Shown here in pieces: positions 35,576-42,891 of a stretch of 64,000 bases of DNA. Source of the stretch: Herbiconiux ginsengi (lineage in GTDB: Bacteria > Actinomycetota > Actinomycetes > Actinomycetales > Microbacteriaceae); NCBI RefSeq assembly GCF_900107435.1, contig NZ_FNPZ01000002.1, positions 124,001 to 188,000 of the forward strand, in the 5' to 3' direction. The position numbers and the translations under genes are program-made. Numbering within the stretch: position 1 is the stretch's first letter; each line of letters opens with the position of its first letter. The notes beneath the pieces are model-generated. The model did not search any database, had not been told where the DNA came from, and saw nothing but the letters and a program-made list of their open reading frames with translations.

Positions 35576-37510
35576 TTAGCGGCGTTTCAGCTCTACGGTC
35601 TTGAGCTGCTTGTAGACCCGCGCGCCGTCGAGGGTCACGTCGAGGTGTTGTTCTACGTAAATCGGCCCGTCGCGCTCGCCCGACCCGCGATATTGCGCGA
35701 GCGGAACGACGGCCTCCGGGCCAGCTTCACCAATGAGGGCAAGTGTCGGCGAGCTGACGATTCCACCCTCGGCGAGCGCCGGAATGTTTTGCAGCTTGTC
35801 GAACTTGATGTGGGCACCGCCGAGGATGTCGGGCAGCTTCACATCGAGTCCGCCGAGGGTGTTGTTCCAGGTGTCGATGACGAAGTTCGCGATATTCCGC
35901 ATCGTGCCGACTGCGAGGTCTTGCAGCCCTTGCCAGGCTTCGCCGACTCGATCCGGAATCGAGGTAAAGAATCCGACGAACTCGCTCACTTTGCCACCGA
36001 GCCAGTTCACGGCGTCGCCGGTCATTCCCTGGATGCCGCCCCACCAGCCACCGAACCATTCGGTGATTGCGCCCCAGTTCTTGATGATGAACCCGAGCGG
36101 GGTGAAGTTCAGGAACGCATCGGATATCACTCCGATGAACCACTGCGCCCCGGCGAGGATGTTCGCCCAAGCTTCGCCGAGCCATTTCACGACGCCATCC
36201 CAGTTTTGAACGAGCCATATACCGGCGAGCACGAGTAGGCCAATAGCGACCACAATTCCGGCGATGATCCATGTCACCGGGCTGGCGTACCAAGCGACGT
36301 TGTTCGCGGACTGCGCTGCCGTGTTCATGTTGGTTGCGGCGGTACCCGCGGTCTGTGCGCCTCGGAACGCGATCAAGGGAACGACGGCGGCGGCGACCTG
36401 CAAGGCTGCCGGGCCGAACGCCATCATTCCCGCTGCGATGTCCCCAAGTGGTCCGGGGATGCTCACGATCTGCAACAGCCACGAATCGAAGCCACGCTTC
36501 ACTTCCTCGATTCGATGCTCGGCGGTGTCGTTCAGCTTGTCGCCCACGGAATCCAGGCGCCCTTCGACCTCGCCGAGGCCACCAGCAGTGCCCTGTAGGG
36601 AAGCGAGGAATTTCGGGATTCCATCGGTTCCCAGATCCTCAAGCGGGGCGCCGAACAGGCCGACTGCGGCCTGCGCCTGCGCGGCCGGATCGGTCACGCC
36701 GAGCAGGGCACTCACGATCATCTGCGTGGCCTCGGCGCCCTGTTCGCCGCCCGCTAGGAGCTTCGCGGACATATCTCCGTAGTTCAGCCCCAAACCCTCG
36801 ATGATCGGCTGCGTGCGGCCGATATCGGTCGAGACGAGCACCGCGAATTCCTTCACCGCGTCGCCCGTCTTGTCGATTCCGTACATGCCTTTCGCACTGC
36901 CCGCGACGAGCATGCTCATGGCCTGCTCGCCCGAGAACCCGAGCTGCGCAAAGAACCCGCCGTACTCGTCTGTCGCGTCTAGCAGATCGGCGCGCAGCTC
37001 CACCGGCATCTTGTTCATGGCCGCGGTGAGCAGGTCGAATGCCTGCGCCCCGTCGACCGCGATGCCCTGCGTGATCATCTGGCTTGCGATCTGTGCAGAG
37101 CGCCCTACATCGACAGAGAACACATCCGCGAACGTCATCGCTTTGCCTGTCATCGACGCGAGGTCGGCTTCGCTGGCCTCGCGCATGCCGTCGAATGAAC
37201 CGATGACCGCCGTGACGGCCCCGTTCACCTCCTGCATGTTCTCGCCGTAGTTCTCGGCAAAGAGCTTGCCCGCAGCGCCACCGATTCGAGCGGACTCGGC
37301 GGCGGTCAGGTTCAGCTCGGCGTTCATGTGCGCCTGGGATGACTCGATGTCTAGGCTCTCGGCGAAAGCCTGTCCGATCTTCGCCCCAGCGAACGCCGCT
37401 GCTGCGCCCGCCGCGATCTTGCCTGCGTTCTTTTCGAAAAGTGAGAACGCCTTGTCCACGCCCCCGGTGTCACCCAGGATGCTGACAACGAAATCCTTAC
37501 CCGCCGACAT
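35576..37510 (-). CDS. Phage tail tape measure protein
   Basis: 644 residues, short for the family. The N-terminal 380 residues are helical and Ala-rich and include the TP901-type core (FADVFSVDVGRSAQIASQM, then DLLDATDEYGGFFAQLGFS). Two hydrophobic segments follow near residues 370-390 and 410-435. C-terminally, WYASPVTW, FVIDTWNNTLGG and ALAEGGIVSSPTLALIGEAG are the usual tape-measure end motifs. The protein sets tail length and helps DNA ejection in siphophages. It is transcribed before the capsid gene, the reverse of the usual order. Confidence 0.88.
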   Translation of the reverse strand: MSAGKDFVVSILGDTGGVDKAFSLFEKNAGKIAAGAAAAFAGAKIGQAFAESLDIESSQAHMNAELNLTAAESARIGGAAGKLFAENYGENMQEVNGAVTAVIGSFDGMREASEADLASMTGKAMTFADVFSVDVGRSAQIASQMITQGIAVDGAQAFDLLTAAMNKMPVELRADLLDATDEYGGFFAQLGFSGEQAMSMLVAGSAKGMYGIDKTGDAVKEFAVLVSTDIGRTQPIIEGLGLNYGDMSAKLLAGGEQGAEATQMIVSALLGVTDPAAQAQAAVGLFGAPLEDLGTDGIPKFLASLQGTAGGLGEVEGRLDSVGDKLNDTAEHRIEEVKRGFDSWLLQIVSIPGPLGDIAAGMMAFGPAALQVAAAVVPLIAFRGAQTAGTAATNMNTAAQSANNVAWYASPVTWIIAGIVVAIGLLVLAGIWLVQNWDGVVKWLGEAWANILAGAQWFIGVISDAFLNFTPLGFIIKNWGAITEWFGGWWGGIQGMTGDAVNWLGGKVSEFVGFFTSIPDRVGEAWQGLQDLAVGTMRNIANFVIDTWNNTLGGLDVKLPDILGGAHIKFDKLQNIPALAEGGIVSSPTLALIGEAGPEAVVPLAQYRGSGERDGPIYVEQHLDVTLDGARVYKQLKTVELKRR

Positions 37511-37913
37511 CGGGGCTTTCGGCCTCGCCGAGCCATTCGGCGAGAATCGTTTCGGGCCACCCGATCAGCACGAGCGAGAACTTCGCTGGTGCCACCTGAA
37601 TAATGCTTTGCCCCAGCGCCTCCGCGCCGACTCGGAGGAATTCTCCGTACTCGACATCGGGGCTCACGAGCGTAATCTTCCGTCCTGTCTCCGCGCCCTC
37701 GTGGCTGAGCATGACGAAGTGCTCTCGTTCCGCGAGGCCGATGGATAGGGACTCTTCTGCGCTGATCGGGCCGCAGTAGCGGCTCGAAACAGGCGGGTCA
37801 AGTTTGAACCCGCGCCAGCGACTCGATTTGGTTTCTCCTGTGATTCGGTACTTCCTTTCGCTAGGCGGCTTGCGCCGCGTCTCTGTCGTCACGCCAGTTC
37901 GGACGCTCTTCAT
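37497..37913 (-). CDS. Hypothetical protein between replication and tape-measure genes
   Basis: 138 residues from the ATG at 37913, which has GAGG four bases upstream but lies inside the end of the replication-type gene. The stop overlaps the tape-measure start by 14 bp. The first 50 residues are basic and the rest is a mixed domain (EHFVMLSHEGAETGRKITLV; IIQVAPAKFSLVLIGWPETI). No later start codon fits, so the long overlap is likely real. No family is recognised; a tail-assembly role is possible by position. Confidence 0.5.
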   Translation of the reverse strand: MKSVRTGVTTETRRKPPSERKYRITGETKSSRWRGFKLDPPVSSRYCGPISAEESLSIGLAEREHFVMLSHEGAETGRKITLVSPDVEYGEFLRVGAEALGQSIIQVAPAKFSLVLIGWPETILAEWLGEAESPDVGG

Positions 37914-38658
37914 CGCACCTCAGGCAACGGTCATTGAATGGCCCCCACCACTTGTGCCCGGCATCGCAGGAGACTGTGCGTGGGCGCTGACGCACTAGCC
38001 ACTCGTCAGGCGCCATACGAATCCCCTTCGCGACGTAGGCGGCAGGTCGAGCCACCGACACAGACGTTCGCCCGAGAATTCCGGAGATGGCGCGAGCGAT
38101 GTCGTACTGGTCGGGGTTCAGACCCTCGTTACGCAGGCAGACTGCGACAGCGGCCGTGTCGACACCCGGCTGCGAGGGTGTCTCCAACTCGACGTGCGCG
38201 CGGTCTGTACCTAGTAAGAGAGATTGATCAGTCTCATCGGTTAAGTAGATGGATCTGGCCCCGACAGATTGTCCGTTAGGGGCGGACAGGTTGTCGGGTT
38301 GTGGCCGACCACTACCCGACAGATTGTCCGGTTGCTTTTCCGGTGCGCCGTTGAGGTGCAGAACGTACCTGTCGGATGTTCGGGAGCCGTTGCCTCTGCG
38401 ACGTTGCTCGCGGGTCAGCAGCTCGCGGCGCTCGAGAATTTCGATGGCGCGGGAGACGGTCTTTGTCGACATGCAGCACATAGCTGACAGCGTGGCGTGC
38501 GAAGGAAAGCACGATCCCGCCTCGTCGGCGTAGTCAGCCAGCGCCATCAGAACGAGTTTCGCGGCCAGGGATGGCTTCGGCACTAGCGGGGGGCTACCGT
38601 CCTCACCGAGGGTAAGTGGCACCTGCCCCCATGCCCACACGAGAGCGCGAAGGCTCAC
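37861..38658 (-). CDS. Replication-initiator-like winged-helix protein
   Basis: 265 residues. Residues ~28-85 form a helix_turn_helix_36 domain typical of phage and plasmid replication proteins (ADYADEAGSCFPSHATLSAM, then TKTVSRAIEILERRELLTRE). A flexible middle follows with the repeat PDNLS, encoded by the iteron DNA. The C-terminal part has a CDAGHKWW...RCLRC cysteine set that could bind zinc. The architecture recalls lambda O, with its origin inside the gene. It overlaps the upstream gene by ATGA. Confidence 0.72.
   Translation of the reverse strand: MSLRALVWAWGQVPLTLGEDGSPPLVPKPSLAAKLVLMALADYADEAGSCFPSHATLSAMCCMSTKTVSRAIEILERRELLTREQRRRGNGSRTSDRYVLHLNGAPEKQPDNLSGSGRPQPDNLSAPNGQSVGARSIYLTDETDQSLLLGTDRAHVELETPSQPGVDTAAVAVCLRNEGLNPDQYDIARAISGILGRTSVSVARPAAYVAKGIRMAPDEWLVRQRPRTVSCDAGHKWWGPFNDRCLRCDEERPNWRDDRDAAQAA
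38263..38328. other. Three helically phased iterons, candidate replication origin inside the rep gene
   Basis: Three GACA-N3-TGTC sites lie at 38263-38273, 38285-38295 and 38318-38328. Sites 1 and 3 share the same 15-mer, ending in TTGTCCG. Centres are 22 and 33 bp apart, two and three helical turns. An AT-richer stretch (about 38205-38250) lies beside them, like a DNA-unwinding element. The sites are read in two different protein frames, so selection acts on the DNA. Confidence 0.65.
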
Positions 38659-39092
38659 AGGCCAGACTCGCCAGCGAACACGCGTTCCCTCTCCGGGTCG
38701 CTGAGCGGGTTCTGAGACTCGAACACCAGTTCTCTGGCACTCTCACCCGTCCCGCTCGTTACTGACGCGCCTACGGGGCGCGCAGCGCCTCGGGCGTTCA
38801 TCGACTTGGCTACGTGAACGAGTGCTGCGATGTCGGCGGCGAGTGCGGCGGTGGTGTCTAGATCAAAGCCCGTGTCGTGAACCGCGACATCGACGCGCCA
38901 TTGGCTCGCGTCGCTCAGGCGCTCGACCACGATTTCGTAGTCGGGAGTGAGTACGTGGGCGGCCTCGTGGATGAACAACTCGTCGTCGGCATCTAGCAGG
39001 GGGTGATCGTTGCCGTAGCGGATGCATCCGGGCTCGGCGCAACTTACGACAGCGGCCGGGGGAGCCTCGCCTGCTATGGTCTGTTCGTTCAT
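38655..39092 (-). CDS. DUF6907-like hypothetical protein
   Basis: 145 residues. It starts MNEQTIAGEAPPAAVVSCAE and has a central IHEAAHVLTPDYEIVVERL, WRVDVAVHDTGFDLDTTAALAADIAALV arrangement seen in small DUF6907-type proteins of actinobacterial mobile elements. A CAEPGCIRYG motif may bind metal. It is the first gene of the leftward operon, coupled to the replication-type gene by a 4-base overlap. Function unknown. Confidence 0.6.
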   Translation of the reverse strand: MNEQTIAGEAPPAAVVSCAEPGCIRYGNDHPLLDADDELFIHEAAHVLTPDYEIVVERLSDASQWRVDVAVHDTGFDLDTTAALAADIAALVHVAKSMNARGAARPVGASVTSGTGESARELVFESQNPLSDPERERVFAGESGL

Positions 39093-39123
39093 CTTCTCGA
39101 TTCCTCTCGGAGTTGCGAATGTC

Positions 39124-39152
39124 GGCCCGGCGTCTCTAGCGCCGGGCCTTTT
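39124..39152 (+). terminator. Rho-independent terminator, rightward
   Basis: A 9-bp GC stem (39124-39132 with 39140-39148) with a 7-base loop is followed by TTTT on the plus strand. No rightward gene ends here, so it may stop antisense transcription into the early leader. On the minus strand it forms a hairpin in the 5' leader of the leftward operon. Confidence 0.6.
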
Positions 39153-39162
39153 GCGTATTGCG

Positions 39163-39227
39163 TGCGTTCGCCGGAATCGAACCGGGGAACCTCCTGGCGA
39201 GGATGCAAACTCTCGCCGGGCGAACGC
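39163..39227 (-). other. tRNA-like hairpin structure lacking a D arm
   Basis: On the minus strand a 7-bp acceptor-like stem (GCGTTCG with CGAACGC, then A) encloses a 6-bp stem GGCGAG/CTCGCC with a 10-base loop and a T-arm-like CCGG-TTCGATT-CCGG. There is no D arm and the anticodon loop is too long, so it is not a functional canonical tRNA. It lies in the leader of the early leftward operon. The rest of 39093-39451 shows no gene. Confidence 0.5.
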
Positions 39228-39451
39228 TCCTGAACTCCCACCACGCAGATATCAACTCAGAGGGGTGAGCGAGAGGCTGAGCAAGCTCGGAGGCCCGCCA
39301 CTGTGGCGCGGATCATGCCCGCGTGCATCACTCACCCGATGGAGCTGACAGAGCCGCGCCGCGAGTGGGTAGTTCGTTCTCTATGGAGTTGTGAAGTTGC
39401 TAGCCCGTCTTGCGGGCAGCGAGTCAGCCTGACGGGCCGAGGATCGCCGTT

Positions 39452-39643
39452 CTACGCGAACGCCGCCGCGATGTAAGCGTCGACATCATGGGCACGGAAC
39501 ATCCGGCGCCCACCGATGAGAGCGGATTTTGGGGCAGTCCCGCGGTGGATGAGCCACCGCAGAGCGGCAGGAGTCTTGCGCAGTCTTTGTGCCGCTTCGT
39601 CCAGCGTTAGCAGCATGGGGGCTTCGTTCTGGTCTACTTTCAC
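39452..39643 (-). CDS. AlpA/excisionase-like HTH protein
   Basis: 63 residues with MLLTLDEAAQRLRKTPAALRWLIHRG and SALIGGRRMFRAHDVDAYI, the MerR-like helix-turn-helix of AlpA/Xis proteins. It is divergent from the repressor gene, in the position of a cro-like or excisionase regulator that opens the lytic or excision programme. AGGAGG-type bases precede the ATG. It may be either the true excisionase or a transcriptional switch protein. Confidence 0.75.
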   Translation of the reverse strand: MKVDQNEAPMLLTLDEAAQRLRKTPAALRWLIHRGTAPKSALIGGRRMFRAHDVDAYIAAAFA

Positions 39644-39664
39644 AGTTACCTCCTTTCGCAGCTT

Positions 39665-39699
39665 GTTGCGTTATAGCGAAGGTATAGCCAGTTGCGTTA
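39665..39699. promoter_or_regulatory. Divergent promoter region with two GTTGCGTTA direct repeats
   Basis: GTTGCGTTA occurs at 39665-39673 and 39691-39699, 26 bp apart, between the divergent AlpA-like and repressor genes. The first copy overlaps TATAAC, a -10-like sequence on the minus strand. They are candidate repressor operators. Confidence 0.5.
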
Positions 39700-39720
39700 G
39701 AAGTCAACTATGCTCAATGC

Positions 39721-40218
39721 ATGGCAACTACAGGCAGGCAGCGCGGAAACGATATCGGCGCCACAGGTGTGCGATTTGGGAATCGGGTACGTGAAGTTCG
39801 GCAGCACCTCGGGATGACGCAGGATCAGCTCTCCGCAGAGCTAGACCAAATCGGGCGCCCTATTCCGAAAGCCAGCATCGGCCGCATTGAATCCGGCGAC
39901 AGGAGAGTGGACATCGACGACCTGATGGCGCTTGCCTACGCGCTTAATGTCTCTCCACTCTCATTGCTGCTGCCGTTCCCAAACACTCCCTATGTGGCCG
40001 TCTCATTGTTAGAGAACGGCACGGAGATTCCGGCTGAGGATGCATGGCTCTGGGGGCTCGGGGTGAGCCCCCATTTCATGAGGAACAAGAATCATGACGA
40101 GGCTGCGCGAGCGGCTGAAAGGCAGCAATTCCAGGAAATGTCTAAGCCTTGGTGGCTCGACGTCCAGGCGGATTTCAGTGCCGACCTTCGCGCGTCGCGC
40201 CAAATCCGAGATCGCTAA
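39721..40218 (+). CDS. XRE family repressor of the element
   Basis: 165 residues. The HTH lies at ~22-75: VREVRQHLGMTQDQLSAELD, then IPKASIGRIESGDRRVDIDDLMALAYAL. The C-terminal part (WLWGLGVSPHFMRNKN) is not a recognised protease domain, so it is not an obvious LexA-type self-cleaving repressor. It is divergent from the AlpA-like gene and overlaps int by TAATG, so repressor and integrase are made together. It likely maintains the integrated state. Confidence 0.82.
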   Translation: MATTGRQRGNDIGATGVRFGNRVREVRQHLGMTQDQLSAELDQIGRPIPKASIGRIESGDRRVDIDDLMALAYALNVSPLSLLLPFPNTPYVAVSLLENGTEIPAEDAWLWGLGVSPHFMRNKNHDEAARAAERQQFQEMSKPWWLDVQADFSADLRASRQIRDR

Positions 40219-41390
40219 TGAGCATTAGACAGCGGCCCGATGGTTCGTGGCGGGCTCGTTTCCGCGACGCGGACGGCAAAGAGCACGCTAGGCACTTCAA
40301 GTACAAGAACAACCCCCGCCATCCTGAGGACAGCGCGCAGCACTGGCTCGATCACGTAACCACTTCGGTAGTGACGGGCACGTACGTCGACCCGAAATTG
40401 GCGAAGCTCACGGTAGGGGAGTGGTGCGACACCTGGCTATCGGCCTACGAACAGAATCGAGCATCATCAGTGCGTCAGGCGCGCTCGCACGTGAAGCACA
40501 TCAAGACGGCGTTCGGCTCTCGCCAGCTTCGTGATGTGCGTCCCTCGGATGTGAAGGCGTGGACGGCGGCGCTCAAGGCATCCGGGCTGGCAGATTCGAC
40601 CGTTTACGCGCTGCATTCGCGCCTGTCTCACATCTTCACCGACGCGGTGCACGACGGCCTCGTGCCGCGCTCTCCGGTCAGCAGACGTACCTCGCCGGGA
40701 CAGGCGAAGCAGCGAATGTACGTCGCGACCACTGAGCAGGTCTGGGAGCTGCACGAGCGGATGCCCGCCCATTTCAAGCCGGTGATCCTGCTTGGCGCCT
40801 TCGCCGGGCTTCGGATCGGAGAGATAGCGGCGCTCCGAACGAGCGATGTTGATTTCCTCCGGGGCATCATCACTCCGGAGGTTCAGTACCCGGCGCTACC
40901 TCTGAAAACCGAGACTTCGAAAACGCCGATCCCGATTCCGCTTGACCTCTGCACCGAGCTGTCGCGCGTCCCGGCGAAGTGGGGGAGTGCGACACTCGTC
41001 GTCGGTGCCTTCGGGCGCCCGGTGTCGCCGTACACAATCGAGACGGCTTTCCGGAAGGTGGCCGACTCGATCAAGGGGCTACCCGCGGGGTTCCGCATCC
41101 AGGACCTACGGCACTACTTCGCGTCGTTCCTGATCGCGTCGAACATGGACATCAAGACGGTTCAGAAGCTGCTGCGCCATGCGTCCGCGAAAGTCACCCT
41201 CGACACCTACGGGCACATGTGGCCGGACAAAGAAGAGTCCGCACGAGCTGCCATCGCGAAGACAATGGCAACTCGTGCGGACTTTTTGCGGACTAGAGGG
41301 GTCGAAACCCCCGGAATCCCGCGTGATCTAGCTACACGCCGTAGTACAGCTCGTACTCGAAGGGGTGCGGGCGCTGGGCGATCGGCTTGA
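40218..41390 (+). CDS. int: Tyrosine integrase whose C-terminus is encoded across attR into glnA
   Basis: 390 residues. An AP2-like arm-binding start ([20 protein letters not shown]) and SAM-like core-binding domain (~62-150) precede the catalytic domain with Arg199 (AGLRIGE), Arg298-His299 ([10 protein letters not shown]), His321 (LLRHASAK) and Tyr331 (TLDTYGH). Codons 372-380 are the attachment core and 381-390 are antisense of glnA1. In the excised circle the same frame would instead end three codons after the core. It overlaps the convergent glnA1 by 59 bp. Confidence 0.93.
   Translation: MSIRQRPDGSWRARFRDADGKEHARHFKYKNNPRHPEDSAQHWLDHVTTSVVTGTYVDPKLAKLTVGEWCDTWLSAYEQNRASSVRQARSHVKHIKTAFGSRQLRDVRPSDVKAWTAALKASGLADSTVYALHSRLSHIFTDAVHDGLVPRSPVSRRTSPGQAKQRMYVATTEQVWELHERMPAHFKPVILLGAFAGLRIGEIAALRTSDVDFLRGIITPEVQYPALPLKTETSKTPIPIPLDLCTELSRVPAKWGSATLVVGAFGRPVSPYTIETAFRKVADSIKGLPAGFRIQDLRHYFASFLIASNMDIKTVQKLLRHASAKVTLDTYGHMWPDKEESARAAIAKTMATRADFLRTRGVETPGIPRDLATRRSTARTRRGAGAGRSA
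41276..41298. repeat. Right arm-type repeat of the element
   Basis: Identical over 23 bp to 32543-32565. It lies 32 bp inside attR and within the int coding end (ADFLRTR). Two GCGGAC half-sites 11 bp apart suggest an integrase arm site. Confidence 0.7.
41331..41357. repeat. attR core, 27-bp direct repeat in the glnA 3' end
   Basis: Second copy of the 27-bp core. It overlaps the glnA1 stop and its last seven codons, and the integrase codons 372-380. The repeat keeps glnA1 intact after integration. Confidence 0.92.
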
Positions 41391-42756
41391 TCTCGTTCTC
41401 ACGCTTGTACGTGATCCAGGTCTCGATCAGGTCGGGGGTGAACACGTTGCCCTTGGTGAGGAACTCGTGGTCGGCCTCGAGCGCGTCGAGGGCCTCGCCG
41501 AGCGATGCCGGCACCTGGGGGATGTTCTTGGCTTCCTCGGGGGGCAGCTCGTAGAGGTCCTTGTCGACGGGCTCGTGCGGCTCGATGCGGTTCTGGATGC
41601 CGTCCAGGCCCGCCATCAGCTGCGCCGCGAAGGCGAGGTAGGGGTTGCCCGAGGCATCCGGTGCGCGGAACTCGATGCGCTTGGCCTTCGGGTTCGTTCC
41701 CGTGATCGGGATGCGGATCGACGCGGAACGGTTACCGGCCGAGTAGACCAGGTTGACCGGAGCCTCGAAGCCGGGGACCAGGCGGTGGTAGGAGTTCACC
41801 GTCGGGTTCGTGAAGGCGAGCACCGCGGGGGCGTGCTTCAGCAGACCGCCGATGTACCAGCGGGCGAGGTCGCTGAGTCCGCCGTAGCCGGCCTCGTCGT
41901 AGAACAGCGGGGTGCCGTCGTTCCACAGCGACTGGTGGGTGTGCATGCCCGATCCGTTGTCGCCGAAGAGCGGCTTCGGCATGAACGTCGCGGTCTTGCC
42001 CCAGAGGTTCGCCGTGTTCTTGACGATGTACTTGAACTTCAGGATGTCGTCGGCCGCGTGCACCATGGTGTCGAAGCGGTAGTTGATCTCACCCTGGCCG
42101 GCGGTGCCGACCTCGTGGTGGGCGCGCTCGAGGATGAGACCGGAGTCGATCAGCTTGAGCGAGATGTCGTCGCGCAGGTCGGCGTGCTGGTCGACCGGGC
42201 TGACGGGGAAGTAGCCGCCCTTGTAGGGGGTCTTGTTGGCGAGGTTTCCGCCTTCTTCGACGCGGCCCGTGTTCCAGGCGGCCTCGGAGGAGTCGACGGA
42301 GTAGAAGCTCGAGTTCTGCTTCACCTCGTAGCGCACGTCGTCGAAGATGTAGAACTCGGCCTCGGGGGCGAAGAACGCGGTGTCGGCGATGCCGGTCGAG
42401 GCGAGGTACTTCTCGGCCTTCTTCGCAACCTGACGCGGGTCGCGCGAGTAGATCTCGCCGTTGCGCGGGTTGTAGATGTCGAAGACGAGGATCAGGGTGC
42501 GCTCGGCCCGGAAGGGATCGATGTAAGCCGTGGAGACGTCAGGGATGAGCTGCATGTCCGACTCGTGGATCGACGCGAAGCCGCGGATCGAGGAGCCGTC
42601 GAAGAGCTGACCGACGGCGAAGAACTCCTCGTCGACGGTGGCGGCGGGGATGTTGAAGTGCTGCTGGACACCGGGAAGATCGGTGAACCGGATATCAAGG
42701 AACTTGACGTCCGTGTCCTTGATGAACTTGAGCACCTCGGAAGAGTCACTGAACAT
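41332..42756 (-). CDS. glnA: Glutamine synthetase type I (GlnA1, adenylylation type)
   Basis: 474 residues, the exact length of actinobacterial GlnA1. GS motifs: [40 protein letters not shown]. The adenylylation site is Tyr402 in [12 protein letters not shown], the GlnE target. The start ([20 protein letters not shown]) has GGAG eight bases upstream; the frame five codons longer lacks one. It makes glutamine from glutamate and ammonia. Its 3' end is the attachment site of the element, which has separated it from its likely terminator. A GlnR-type box lies upstream. Confidence 0.97.
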   Translation of the reverse strand: MFSDSSEVLKFIKDTDVKFLDIRFTDLPGVQQHFNIPAATVDEEFFAVGQLFDGSSIRGFASIHESDMQLIPDVSTAYIDPFRAERTLILVFDIYNPRNGEIYSRDPRQVAKKAEKYLASTGIADTAFFAPEAEFYIFDDVRYEVKQNSSFYSVDSSEAAWNTGRVEEGGNLANKTPYKGGYFPVSPVDQHADLRDDISLKLIDSGLILERAHHEVGTAGQGEINYRFDTMVHAADDILKFKYIVKNTANLWGKTATFMPKPLFGDNGSGMHTHQSLWNDGTPLFYDEAGYGGLSDLARWYIGGLLKHAPAVLAFTNPTVNSYHRLVPGFEAPVNLVYSAGNRSASIRIPITGTNPKAKRIEFRAPDASGNPYLAFAAQLMAGLDGIQNRIEPHEPVDKDLYELPPEEAKNIPQVPASLGEALDALEADHEFLTKGNVFTPDLIETWITYKRENEIKPIAQRPHPFEYELYYGV

Positions 42757-42828
42757 GTGAGAGATCTCCAAATGGCTTGGTACAGAAAACAGCTGCAGAT
42801 GCAGCCACCGCCACCCTAGAGGCGCGGC

Positions 42829-42866
42829 ATTACCCGGCGGTGTCGCAATTGTTTCCGGGATGTTAC
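42829..42866 (-). promoter_or_regulatory. GlnR-type box upstream of glnA1
   Basis: Read on the minus strand: GTAAC-N6-GAAAC-N6-GACAC-N6-GTAAT. All three spacers are exactly six bases. This matches the known actinobacterial GlnR consensus of alternating GTnAC and GaAAC half sites. It ends 72 bp upstream of the glnA1 start, the usual place for nitrogen control of glnA. Confidence 0.8.
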
Positions 42867-42891
42867 GAACCCTCCGAAGAGGCCCGGAATC

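Larger units (their letters stand above)
32413..41357. mobile_element. 8.9-kb integrated phage satellite or reduced prophage in the 3' end of glnA
   Basis: The element is bounded by 27-bp direct repeats identical to the last codons and stop of glnA1. In order from the left it carries: xis, small Cys protein, a small rightward gene, a small gene, HK97-like capsid, tape measure, a hypothetical gene, a replication-type gene with iterons, a DUF6907-like gene, an AlpA-like HTH gene, an XRE repressor and a tyrosine integrase. I find no terminase, portal, protease, tail tube, lysis or holin gene. The size and layout recall the ~10-kb phiRv1/phiRv2 elements of M. tuberculosis. Independent particle production seems impossible, so it is either a helper-dependent satellite or a decayed prophage. 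Confidence 0.88.

Noticed and set aside
38263-38328. CRISPR-like array reading of the GACA-N3-TGTC repeats
   Set aside because: Repeats are 11-15 bp, spacers are 11-22 bp, the region is inside a coding gene and no cas gene is in the window. Iterons explain it better.
39163-39227. Functional tRNA call for the tRNA-like structure
   Set aside because: No D arm, anticodon-like loop of ten bases, and shifting the T arm to canonical length breaks an acceptor pair. Kept only as a tRNA-like structure.
41365-42819. 484-codon open frame opposite glnA1
   Set aside because: Antisense shadow: the glnA1 protein is full length with all GS motifs, and the opposite product has no family features.
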